A DNA stretch of 64,000 bases from Turnera subulata (lineage: Eukaryota; Streptophyta; Magnoliopsida; Malpighiales; Passifloraceae), in contig JAKUCV010006872.1 of assembly GCA_028386065.3 (NCBI GenBank), positions 1 through 64,000 of the forward strand. The letters run 5' to 3'. Positions 19,176 to 30,321 of the stretch are shown piece after piece. Every line of letters starts with the position of its first letter. Positions within the stretch are counted from its first letter, which is position 1. Position numbers and translations under genes: made by a program. Below the pieces are notes generated by a model, which made no database searches, was not told where the DNA came from, and saw only the letters and a program-made list of their open reading frames with translations.

Positions 19176-21934
19176 GTGGAGGGGGCTGTTGGGGTGTTTG
19201 AGAGTTCATGAGAAGGAACATGGGGAGGATCACTTTGGGATTCTGCCGAGGCTGGTGTATGCGAATGTAGCGAACTAGAAGAAGATAATAATGGTTGCGA
19301 GACTTGGGGTGTTTGTACTGGGACAGTTGGAGGTGGAGGTAAGGAAATAGGAGTTTGGATCGAAGAGGGAATAGGTGAAACCATACTAGAGTAAGGAGTC
19401 TGACCAATGGTTGGAACCAGTGCACCGGGTAGAGAAAAAATTGTAGTAAGATCAAAACTTGCAGGTGTTTGAGATGTAGTAGAAGTGTGTGAGGAAAGAT
19501 AGGGAAAAAGTGTTTCATTGAATACCACGTTTCTGGATATAACTACTTTACGAGAGGTTGGATGATAGCAGCGAAAGCCTTTGTGATATGAAGATAAGCC
19601 CAGAAAAATGTGAAGATCAGTGCGTGGAGAAAGTTTATGCGTGCTAGGACCCATATCGACTGGATAGCATGCACAACCAAAAACCTTTACTTGAGTGAAT
19701 GTAGGACTGTAGCCATGCAAGACATGAAAAGGACTCTTCCAACTTAATGAGATGTGTGGAAGACGATACTGTATGTAATTGATATAGTGAAGAGCTTCGA
19801 CCCAAAAAGAAGAAGGTAAATTTGCCTGGAAAAGAATAGACCGAATAGAGTTAAGCAAGGTCCTATGTTTTCGCTCAGCCATCCCATTTTGGGGATGATT
19901 GTAGGGGCAAGAAACACGTCGAAGTATACCATGATCACGCAGATAGTCATCGAAGGATGTGTTACAAAACTCTCCTCCACCATCACTTTGAAGAAATCGA
20001 ATGGTGGTATTAAACTGGGTCTGAATCTCGGCATGTAGTTGTTTAAATTTCGCAAAAACCTCATGCTTAAAACGTAAAGGAAAAACCCAACAAAACTTTG
20101 AAAATTCATCAAGAAATAAAACATAATATTTGAAACCACTCAAAGATTTTATTGGAGATGTCCAAACATCACAATGTAGTACATGGAACAATCCTAAGCA
20201 AGGTTCTAAAGACTTGGGATAAGGCAACTGTGTCTGCTTGCCCAGTTGACAAGCATGACAAAAGTCCCCTTTATTTGAATGAGAAGACAGAAATGGGTAC
20301 TGAAGAGCAAACTGATGCATAACAGGTGTTCCTGGGTGACACAAACATCTATGCCACAACGAACCAGGCTGTCGCGAAGCAGTAAACACCATGGAAGAAG
20401 GTGGAGTGGTTTTCGGAACACATACAGAATACAAAGTGCCTGGAACATTGCACCGTATCTGATGATGATGAAAGCGTTGACCCTTCACAGAAAAACCCAA
20501 TGAATCAAAATTTATAGAACAAGAATTGTCAAAAGTAAATCGTTTTACTGAAATAAGATTCTTGGTAAGACGAGGAACAACCAAAACATTTAACAATCGA
20601 AAAGAAAAAGAACCAATTTGAAAAACTTTGCTACCAACATGCGTGATGGGCAAACACGTACCGTCACCCACTTGAACAGAGTCAGTGCCGGTGTACTCTT
20701 GATAAGAATCGAGAGTGGCAGTGCTGTTAGTCATATGACTTGTCGCACCCGTGTCCGCAAACCAAAGAGGTGCCGTTTGATGCTCATGGAGACCGGCATA
20801 GGAACGTTGAGGGCATTGCTTTACATGATGATTAAACTCATCACAAAATTGGCACTGAAGAGGTGGAGGACCCAGAACTGACACAGAAGATGGACGAGGT
20901 GGACGATTAGAGGCAGAGGAAAAAGAACGAGTGGGAGAATTGTAGGGACGCGGTGGTGAATATGGTTGCGAATTAGAATACTGAGGATGGGGGGTGTTTG
21001 GTGCATAGGATTTGGGAGCAGAATTTGGTTGATTCCATGACGAAGATGATGGACGAGGAGTGTAGTAACCTCGGCCATTACCACCACCACGGCCTCCTCG
21101 ACCGCCTCGGCCACCACCACGGCCGCGAGATTGGATAAACAAGGCTTGGGCGGATTCAGAAGAAGAAACAGTAGAAGTAGGAGAAGAGGAGTGTTTATGC
21201 TTTCGGGTTTCCTGGGCTAAAAGAATAGAACGCAACTCAAGAAAACTGGGGAGAGGAGATTTGGAGGTAAGAAGGGTAACAATATCACCAAACTCATCAG
21301 GAAGACCATCCAGGATTTGCATGACTATGTCATCATCACTCAAACGTCGGCCAATGGATTCCAAATTATCTGCAATATTACGAATAGAATGCAGATAATC
21401 TCCCATCGACTGAGACCCCTTTTTAGAGTTGACAAACGCAGAACGATACTTCATATACCGGGCTTGAACATGATCGTGAAAAAGCTGCTCAACTGTCAGC
21501 CAAACCTCTCGCGCCGTAGGGGACAAACCAGGGCGAATAACATGTTTGAGGATTTCTGGACTAATGGTGGCATATATCTAGGTGACAAGAGTGCTGTCCA
21601 CCTGGTGCCATAAAGCAAAAAGTGGGTTAGGTGTGGGAGGTGCAGCGGGTTCGGTGCCAACAAGAAAGGGATCAAGAGGCACACCGGTTCCATCAATGTG
21701 GTCAAGGACCAAATGAGACTGAAAGACAGCAGAGAGAAGACTCTGCCAAACAAGAAAATTGCTAAAATCAAGTCTAGCAGGTACATAATTCCTAATATTA
21801 CTGACACTGAGAACAAAATGGGTGTGTGACGCAGGAACGGAGACACCAGAAGAAGAACCATAAGTCAAGGAAGAAGAGGAACTAGAGACAGTGGAAGGGG
21901 TTGAACCAGAGATAGTTGATGGTGAAGAAGACAT
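19176..21934 (-). pseudogene. Gag, protease and integrase (Ale-like copia)
   Basis: The ATG at 21934 lies 64 bp after the primer site. The Gag N-terminus is Ser-rich and then has the copia Gag block LDFSNFLVWQSLL. A TAG at 21580-21578 interrupts the frame, which then continues through MQILDGLPDEF and a Gly/Arg-rich linker to a zinc knuckle (CQFCDEFNHHVKQC). Protease has WFADTGATSHM. The pre-integrase zinc region has LWHRCLCHPG and CHACQLGKQ, followed by the integrase core with HCDVW, LQSDGGGEF and PQNGMAERKHRTL, the three catalytic acidic positions. Apart from the single stop the block is intact over about 900 codons, so this is a fairly young copy. Confidence 0.9.
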
Positions 21935-21997
21935 AGTGAAAAAAGGATAAAAAGAAGGAAGAAGTGATAAAGAATGCTCAAACGTAAAAAATGAATA

Positions 21998-22012
21998 CCC
22001 GCTCCACTACCA
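21998..22012 (-). other. Primer binding site of the Ale-like element
   Basis: The minus strand reads TGGTAGTGGAGCGGG directly after the LTR end TCTGTTCA. It deviates from TGGTATCAGAGC at three positions within the first 12. Confidence 0.75.
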
Positions 22013-22195
22013 TGAACAGATTGAATTCCAGGATACCTAACCAGGTCATCCTGATGAGTATTTATATTAATATATTACACAAGAGTTACACATATACAAA
22101 AGTCCTAATCGCACTAACAGATGAGGATGGTAACAGCTAGGCTAACTACTACCGAGTGATGACAGAACTGATCCTGAACTAATCCTTATCTATTA
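22013..22195 (-). repeat. 5' LTR of the Ale-like element
   Basis: 183 bp. It contains TATAAATA on the minus strand (22066-22059), the likely promoter core. Target duplication GTTGC follows at 22196-22200. Confidence 0.95.
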
Positions 22196-22199
22196 GTTG

Positions 22200-22450
22200 C
22201 CACTAGAGATGTAGGATTACATGTCTTTTCTTCCTTCTTCGTCTTCCTCCCAAAGAGGAAGTAAACAAATCTCTTTATCTTTCTTTCGGGTGATTTGGTA
22301 TTTTTAGGGAGAGAGCGGAGAAGGTGTTTCCACTAGAGATGCAGGTATACATGTCTTTCCTTCCTTCTTCGTCTTCCTCCCAAAGAGGAAAGAAACAAAT
22401 CTCTTCATCTTTCTTTCAAATGATTTGGTATTTGTTGGGTGAGAGTTGAG
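22200..22450. repeat. Tandem duplication of a 125-bp segment
   Basis: CACTAGAGATG...TGATTTGGTATTT occurs at about 22200-22310 and again at about 22333-22430, both followed by GAGAG-rich sequence. The second copy is preceded by GAGAAGGTGTTTC, which matches the left flank of the copia element (GAGAAGGTGTTGC at 17332-17344). The copia element therefore inserted exactly inside the first copy. Confidence 0.85.
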
Positions 22451-23533
22451 TGATGATGAGTGGGGTGTTTACAAAGGCGTATCCCGCTACTATATTTAGA
22501 ATGATGTGTGTAGTATTAAGATGTCATTTTAAGGAAGAAGGATGGGAGTTCTTGACGAGGGAGGGAAGGAGAATTTGAATAGGTGATAGATTCAGAAGGT
22601 GATGGGAGAGAGTGGTTTCTCTCTATATATATGGATATAATCATATTAATTACTTTTACCTTAAAATTTAAAAAAAACAACCATATTGGCAGTCACGTCA
22701 AGCAAACGCATACATACCTTAAACCCATACAAACATTACTATTCCTCCATTTTCTTTGTTCCACATTCTTTATAGGATGTGGACCCAAAATAAATATTCA
22801 TTTCAAAACTCATTTGCTACAAAATGATAGGCCCCGCCATGTTTTTTTATTGTGTGTACAACATCAAGACTCATCCCAAATATCTTCATCAAATCTGCAT
22901 CATAATTTGTTGTATACATCTTTAATTCAATCGTTAGTATAAGAAAAAAGAGAGAGAAAATTAGGGTAAGTGAACCCTACTAGATAGGTGTCAATATTGG
23001 AGCAAATTACCAATTATTTCCAGGGGACACTAAAAGCCACTTCCTACGATTTTAACCAGACCAAATTTTAAAGTACAACATTAAGCTTTTGAAAAACGTT
23101 GGGCGGACATAAAAGCTAATTTAGGCCCAATCTCCCTAATCTTTTAGATAATGCCTATAAGTCACACATTTAGGCCCATTTTATTTAATGAAGAAAACAT
23201 GGTCTTATTTTTTTTGGTCGATAGGAAAACGTGGTCTCATTTTCTCATGGTCTGGTAGTCTACATCATCGTCAAATCTGATTTCACTGATATTGAATAAC
23301 CGGTCGCGTGCCATAGTTTTTATCACAGCCACTGCAACTAAGTTCATTTATTGTGACTCCCTAAGCTGTACTCTTTGGACAGATTACTTTAACCCCTAGG
23401 TCTCTTCGTTTCTCCCTCTCAAATTATCACTCTCTCCCCTCTTTCCTAGTACATTTACCCTAATATTTATGAAAACACTCATACTGGCAGTCAGGTCAAG
23501 CAAACACATACACACCTTAAACCAATAGAAATA
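22451..23533. other. Noncoding stretch with one dispersed repeat
   Basis: No coding frame is supported. The segment 22690-22805 recurs in two halves: 23480-23532 and, on the far side of the 12 kb nest, 35661-35745. The last bases hold the left target duplication ATAGAAATA (23525-23533). Confidence 0.6.
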
Positions 23534-24167
23534 GGGGATTGCTATGGTACCCAGGGCTATGTTTAGGGTACCAAACCCAAGCTGAAGTGGACCAATAATT
23601 TCATAACACATAAATTTACAAGAATTTTAAAAAACTTTATTTACAAATGTGTTCTATAAAGTTAATAATAAAAAAAAATGCCCATTTTTTTATTTTTTAA
23701 ATATTATACCAACATTAAAATCCCTAAATAATAACAAATCCATCTCTAATCTATCTCGTATAAAAAAAAAATAGAGAATCAGAGAAAAGACAAACAAGTC
23801 AAAATCCCATTCATCACTGTTCTTCCATGTCTGGATAAGTTAAAGCACCCATCTTTCTCTTATGTTCTTCCATTAAACCTAGGGGTGTAAACGAGTAGAG
23901 CTACTCGCGAGCTACTCGGGATCGACTCGGTGGATACTCGAACTCGACTCGTGCTTATCGAGCTCGAGTCGAGCTTTTTGACCATTCGAGCCGAGCTCGA
24001 GCCTGCAGTATGTTGACTCGTTAGGCTCGCGAGCCTTAACGAGCTTTTGTTTTTTTCAAAAAAAAGGGCCCTTCATTGCTTAATTAGGCCTATTACGTTT
24101 ATTGTGGGCTGGGTTCTTCAATTTTTTTTACTGGCCCAACACTTATTGTCATTCAGTGAAATTCTTT

Positions 24168-24298
24168 TTTTTTTGATACATTGGATAAAGCCTGAGGCGG
24201 CTAGCAAAATAACATGGCTTTGGGGTTACAAAAATCAAGCCCGTAGGCTAAGCAAAATGAAACAAAACACTGAAGTCCCTCTCAACATCCAAGTCCAG
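24168..24298 (-). mobile_element. Short non-LTR retroposon (SINE or truncated LINE end)
   Basis: A 131-bp insert starts with a T run (a poly(A) tail on the minus strand) and is flanked by a perfect 18-bp duplication, CATTCAGTGAAATTCTTT (24150-24167 and 24299-24316). This structure is diagnostic of target-primed reverse transcription. No clear pol III A box was seen, so a 5'-truncated LINE tail is as likely as a SINE. Confidence 0.85.
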
Positions 24299-24402
24299 CA
24301 TTCAGTGAAATTCTTTGCCTAGCTAAAAAATTCTTTCGTTTGTGTAGAAAAAGGAAAAAAGCTTCAGTTGCGTGGTGAGGTGTTTGGGTCGCCGTCCGCT
24401 AG

Positions 24403-27400
24403 TGTAACACCCCGAATTTTCGGTATTTAATTTTTATTGAATTTTGGGATTTTCAAAATTTTATTTTCAATTTTACCCTCGATGTATTTTGGGTTTTTGG
24501 TTGTGGAAAATTATTTATTTTCATTGGAAAAATTATATTTTAAGTTGGTATGATGTTTTGTTCGGGTTTCGTTGGAAATAAACTCGCTTGGGGGCGAAAC
24601 GTGGGGTCTATCGTAGTTTTAATTAACACGACGTCGTTTCGGTAAAAGGAAAAAAAAAAACAAAATGTTGACTTGGGAAGATGGGTTGACCGCGCCCAAG
24701 ACCAAAACGACTTCAGCTCCTTTTCTCTTCTCCCCGAGCTGCCCACTATCACGGCAGTTTTCTTCCCAATTCGTGCTGCCTCAAGTGTTATCCAATCCCC
24801 ATCTTTTCTTTATCTTTCCTTCCCGTTCCTTTCCACTTTTTCCCCTCTCTCTTCCGAACCCAGCATATCTCTCTTTTCTTCCTCGTCGCTGTCATCATCT
24901 CATCTCCTTCCACCATCGTCTTCTTGCGTCCACCATGCTTACCACTTGAAGCCGCCGCCACCGTTGTTTGGATTTGTCGCTGCACTCCTCACGCCGCCGT
25001 TGCTTCAAGACGACGAGGAGGAGGCCGGGAGGGACTTGGGGAGAGGGAGGCGAGGCTGTGCCTAGCCCTCTCTGTGCGAGGAACTCGAAGACCGAGCTTG
25101 AATCGCCGCCACTCCTGCTTCGTCGGGTAACCCCTTTACCGCCCCTCGTTGCTCTCCTTTTCCCTTTTTCTTCTTTGGATCTCCCGAGTTGTCGAACTAA
25201 TCGGGTTGTTTGGTTGTTTTGTGATTTTGGCGGGTCGTGTGTCTTTGTTGTCGCGGTGGTCGTGGCCGGTGGTTGTTGTGTTCTGGTGTTCGAGGTGTCC
25301 TGGCGGCGGATTTGGCTCGGGTTGCTGATTGGGCTTTACCGGGGCAGTGTTATTTGATTTCTAGTAAGGGTCTAACAAACCGTAAATTGCTNGTTTCTGC
25401 AGATTTTGACTTTCGGTGAAATGTGTAGTAGAGAGTTTCTAGGCATAAAGTGCTTGCTAGAAATTCAATTTGGGTATTGGTTGATGTATTGTATATTGAC
25501 ACTTAGTGGCATAATTAAGTAGCGCTCATGAGAACGTCAATAAGCTGAACCGGTGGATTGTTTTAAAAATGGTTTCTGGATTTTTAATGAGGTTATTAAA
25601 TCCTTGGCTTTGGGTCTGGTTCAATATAAGTTGTCAATAACCAAGGTGGATAACGTTCTATATTTATTAGTGGAATTTATGGCTTCAATTGAACTCTGGA
25701 CGGATTGCTAGCATGAACCAGTTAGGAAATGGAACTTGTTATAATTAATAATTATTGGTGAATGTTTTTATGTATTTAATAATCTATGCAAGGAGGATTT
25801 TATGGACTGTGCAACCAATGTTTTTGGGTTTGATGTGAGGCACATGACAATTGGTTTTATCAACAAAATATTATTTCGGCTTGGCTCAAACTTTGGGTTT
25901 ACGCTTTGGAACCATATTATATATATACAAATGTGAGTACCAAAATGTTCATATTGGGGTGATGGGCACATGCGTGAGGCTCTTGACCCAGGTTAAATGA
26001 TTTTGAGTTTTGATGGAATTGTATTTTTCAAATGAGTTTTACAAACTAAAGTAGACTCGGACCCGAGCTCTCGTAATGTCTCGAGATAGGGGACACTATC
26101 GTGGAATATATGGCCTTGTGTTCTTCATGCTTGGATTTCTTTACGGGTCTGCTGATATATATATGTCTATATATTTAGGCACCAATATTAGCTTAGGAAC
26201 GACATGATCTGGTGCAGGACGAAGCTCTAGCTTGAAGGCGAATCCTACTGTCTCAGGTGAGGACTTATAAACCTTTGTATGCATTACTGCCTACAATGCT
26301 CGGTCAATTGTCTTGGAATATAAAGTGGTATTATTTGTTTGGTCTTGAATGCTGTATGCATGCTTGCCTGTTGTGCTGATGTTGCTATTTGCAAAGTGTA
26401 TTATGTTGATGATACCTATGACGTGGTGTGCCTGATTATGTGACTTGTTGTCCGATGTGATGTATTGTGCCTGCCTAGCATGACTTGTTTGGTTATGTTA
26501 AACACATGAGATATAGATTTGTGGTTTGTGTGGTGGACTGTGGGCTGGGGGCCCGGACTTGAGAATATGATATTAAATCCACACAGCACTGTTTGATCAT
26601 AACTTATGGCTCAACTCTTTAAGCATAATTGTGAATAAAATACTATAATAATTCTACTGTGGGGCTGTTGACCGGTTGGTTCGAGCGGGAAGTGATACCC
26701 CTCGGGATTTCATGCGGTTTAGCATATGGGTCTGTTATGACCGGTTTCTACCTCCCTCCTTCTACCTCCCCCTTTCTATCTCCCTCTTTCTCTCTGTCTC
26801 TCTCTCTCTCTCTCTTTCTATGGATATGTTTGGGCTTCGTGCCTGGTTTATTTGGGCTTATGCCTGGTTGTCTCATGAGACGGGACCGAGCTCGACGCAC
26901 ACAGTAGAGGGCCCTAATAAAAATACTTAAACCTAATAACAAAGAAAATAATATAACTAATGAAAAGTGATGGTTTGTAGTCTGATGATGTCTTGCTCTG
27001 TGTATTGTGGTTGTTGTTGTTTGATGCCGGTGTACTTGTAGTTGATTTGTAATTGTATATTATTGGTTTATTTGTTTGTGGTGAGACAGTGGTTGGTCTC
27101 ACCCCCTCACAGACCTTTTATAGGTTAGCTGTTCGTTGAGCAGTGGTGCATATCAGCAGGTGGCGGTGCTTTCCTCCTCAGGTCGGATCCATAGGGTGCA
27201 TTACATTCATATTTGTTTATGTATTTGTCTTCCGCTACATACTCGAATCGTATTACTTATTGTATTATATATTGCGTAATTAAATGATGATTATCTTATT
27301 TGTGTCGTATCCCGGCTAAAAAGGGCAATGTAGTCTTTTCACATGCTTTAATTAATTTAATTAAATATTTTGGAATACGAGTATTTTGTTGATGAATATT

Positions 27401-27488
27401 TTTGGTGTCCCGGGAAAGGTAAGGGCAATTTCGTCATTTTATGTTTAAATTCTATTTTATATAAATAAATTGGGACACGGGCGTTTCA
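24403..27488 (+). repeat. Solo LTR, family of element A (3.09 kb)
   Basis: The LTR runs from TGTAACACCCCGAATTTTCGG to GGACACGGGCGTTTCA with TG...CA ends and no internal domain or second LTR. The flanks GCTAG (24398-24402) and GTTAG (27489-27493) are a 5-bp duplication with one mismatch. Shared blocks with 4239-7158 include the CTCATGAGAC region near 26870 and both termini. It has a pyrimidine-rich tract (24720-24930), a donor-like CGGGTAACC near 25128 and an exon-like segment at about 26218-26256 followed by GTGAGGAC. An undetermined base is at 25392. Confidence 0.88.
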
Positions 27489-27493
27489 GTTAG

Positions 27494-28080
27494 TCCCCTC
27501 GCCTTCTCCTTCTTCCTCGCCGGCGGTAGATGTAGTCCTTCTCCTTCACTCCTGCCCCTCCACGCCTCGCCTCGCCCTCTATTGGGCCGATCCCATCTGT
27601 TGCGCCGAGCGTGACGACGACACCAACACCGGCGGCGTTGCACACGAGGACCCAGGCCCTTTATCCCCAAATTGATTTTCTTGGAGACTCGTGACGCGCG
27701 TGATGGGTTCCTGGACGGAGTTCGCGAGGTCGAGACCGCCATCTCTGCCTCGCGTGGGTAAGTTGTCGACCCTTTTTCCTTTTTGCTCTTTTGGCTCGAT
27801 TTCTCTTTCAGACCCTCTTCTAAATCGGGTTATGGTTTATCTGTTTGTGTTGGTAGGCGTCTTGACGGTTGTTGGCGGTGGTGATGCTTGCAGTGGTGGG
27901 TTGGTTTCGGTACTGCTCACAGCATGTTGTTGTGGGTTCTTTTTGGCAGTGAATTGTTTGGGGTTTGGGTCCAGTTTTGGTGTTCGGCCGGTGAGGTTTC
28001 TTGGCAGAAACTAGGCTCGGCCGTGTTCTACTAACAGTGGGTGCTATGGTTGTAGTGGCCGGTGTGGTGTTCGCCGGAAG
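27494..28080 (+). other. Gene-like GC-rich segment inside the hAT element
   Basis: This internal hAT segment is GC-rich, in contrast to its AT-rich neighbours. It includes a pyrimidine-rich leader-like part (27494-27560), an ATG at about 27702 followed by about 20 codons (GSWTEFARSRPPSLPRV), and a splice-donor consensus GTGGGTAAGT near 27755. That looks like a captured 5' end of a host gene (exon 1 plus intron start). No protein family is recognised, and the segment could equally be part of the hAT element's own sequence. Confidence 0.3.
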
Positions 28081-29189
28081 AGGAGCAGAAGCCAACCACT
28101 ACTTAACGAGCCTTATCGAGCCGAGCTCGAGTAGTGGCAAAATCTAACGAGCTCGAGCTCGAGCTCAAGTATTGAAGCTCGATCGAGCTCGAGCTCGAGT
28201 CGAGCAAGCCACTACCCGGCTCGACTCGGCTCGTTTACACCCCTAATTAAACCTACTTTTGATGTTTTCGTTAGATGAGAGTTTACAAGGGAAGAATTCC
28301 CACATATTGCCTGTAACCGTTTATTAGCTTTATTGTTTTTCGTTCCAGCCGTATCAAACTATTTTTCGTTTGCATTAGATTAGAGCTGACCTTGAAATTT
28401 GCTCGTTCCTAAGATTTTGAGATGTTTATTACTGATTTTTTAGCTCTTGTTTTCGATTGGGTTTTTGGTACAGTTGGTACCCAACTTTTTTACGTTGGGT
28501 CAATCATGTACCTACAACTTTTCCCGAGACATTTATATACCCAAACTTTTTACGGTCAGGTCAGTCTTAAGTCTCGGGCTGGGCATATGCTGACATGGAT
28601 GCTGCCCGAAATTAGGCAGCTGCCCGTTGCACAAAACGACATCATTTCACCATGGTACGACGTTATTTCATGTCCACGTGTCAAATGTGGGTCCCATCCA
28701 TTTCCCACTGCCTCACCCAACTTCCAACATGGTTCTACCCTGGTTCTCAATCGGTTTAAGACTTATCCAATTTAAATTGTAGAAAATAATATTTATTATT
28801 ATTACGCATTAAAATCAAAGATGGCCAAAATCCTACTTTTTCTCCAAAATATTCTCTTTAATAAATTTTAAAAGGTATTTATTTTAAAACCAATTTCTCC
28901 CCTAATTTTCATGTAAACAAAATATATTTATATCAAAATTAGAGATTGGCAGCCTATGTACCCAAAGAAAGAGATTAACATACGCATCACTTCCAAAGTT
29001 TTCTCCTTGATTATGTACTTAATTTTTTTCTAAATTTAAAAATTGAGTTTTTAATAATAATCATAATTACAGTATGATTAAAATTAAAGGATTCACACAC
29101 GAATTACACTAGGACTTCTCCTCCTCTCCTCATTAAAATCTTCTCTTAATCTTTCCCGTCAATCATCTTTATAAAAATAATATAAAAAA

Positions 29190-29760
29190 CCAAGAAGAAC
29201 ACCTCCACCTGCAAATTCGAACACCACCACCACCTCTCCTGCAAATCTGAGATCACAACCACTACCCTCCCCTCATCTTTCCTCATTTATCCCCCTGTAG
29301 CTCGCTACTGCAAATCCAGCAATCCCAACTCCTACTCCCACCCCCTCAAGTTGGCCTCTCCCACAACTCCTCGTCCTCGATCGGAACGCACCACATCCCC
29401 CTAAAAAAAATAAAATCTCAGCCACGAGCACGTTAACAATTCCGTCGAATCCAACACCACCAAATCCATCCACACTGGATCTGTGCGGAGGCTGAAGAAT
29501 CTCATCCCCAAAAAATAAATCATACATGTCGTGGTTGTAGTGGATTCGGGCGGAGGCTGGACCTGCTTTATCGGCAGAGGTGTGCATCCGATCTGGGCGG
29601 ATGTGCAGACTTTTTTGTCAAATCCATCCCCACTGGATGTGGCCCCAAAGCCGAACTTGATTCTGGCAGTTGTGGACCTTCAACAAAATTTTTCTTTTCC
29701 TTTTGTTGGTTCATCAACGAGAGTCAATTTTCCTTCTTCTTTTTTAATTTAATTGGCCAT
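29190..29760. other. Balanced-composition segment within the Mutator-like element
   Basis: In an otherwise AT-rich element this segment is relatively GC-rich and CT-rich, and the minus strand keeps a 104-codon frame (29587-29273). No domain is recognised. It is a candidate captured host fragment, as Pack-MULEs carry, but nothing in the sequence proves that. Confidence 0.25.
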
Positions 29761-30321
29761 TGGTTAGAAAAAATTCGGTTTATGACTTTTAATTTGTCGG
29801 TGGTTGAAATCTTACTTTTGGTTGGAAAAATATTTCGCAGCAACAAAATCAATTGAGTTTGGTTTTAAGGTTCATATATTGGTTAATATAAGAATAAATT
29901 AACCAAATACAGATGAATTAAGCCTACTGTACTTGGAGCAATTCTAAACTGTGGTGGTTGATGGTTGATGGGAAGAGAGGAGGCATATTTTCTCCTTTTT
30001 TTGGGGTTAATGGTATATTTGATACCCAACTCTTTCAAATTCGACAATTGTATACCCTGATTTTTTTTTTCCATCAATTATATACCCGAACTTTTGAATT
30101 TGTGTCTGTACCTCGGGCAGCTTTTTGATGATGTGGCATGCTGCCCGCTCATAGTGCTTGTCAGTTTTCCCTATAAATTTTAAATTTAATCATGTAAGTC
30201 CTTTATAATTTTACAATTAAGCCCTCAAAATTTCATTCATATTCAATTAAATCTAATATTTTTACAATTAGACTTTTATTTAAGTTTTTAGTGTTATATA
30301 TAATTATTACTTGTGCAGTAC

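Larger units (their letters stand above)
17345..22195 (-). mobile_element. Ty1/copia element, Ale-like, nearly complete
   Basis: Two 183-bp LTRs (17345-17527 and 22013-22195) differ at five positions by my count. A perfect 5-bp target duplication, GTTGC, flanks the element (17340-17344 and 22196-22200). The domain order on the minus strand is Gag, protease, integrase, reverse transcriptase, RNase H, which defines Ty1/copia. The 4.85 kb length and very short LTRs suit the Ale (Retrofit) lineage. The coding frame has two in-frame stops and one frameshift. In the coding sense the LTR begins TAATAG and ends GTTCA, so its ends are TA...CA instead of TG...CA. Confidence 0.93.
23880..28245. mobile_element. 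Nonautonomous hAT element
   Basis: The ends are TAGGGGTGTAAACGAG and its reverse complement, the typical end of Ac/Tag1-like hAT elements, followed on both sides by subterminal arrays rich in CGAGCTCGAG motifs (23890-24040 and 28090-28235). A perfect 8-bp duplication, ATTAAACC, flanks it (23872-23879 and 28246-28253). After subtracting a 3.09 kb solo LTR and a short retroposon, about 1.15 kb is left. It encodes no transposase. Confidence 0.93.

Noticed and set aside
24047..24322. A 91-codon frame across the hAT end and retroposon
   Set aside because: It crosses the retroposon boundaries and both target copies, so it cannot be an ancestral gene.
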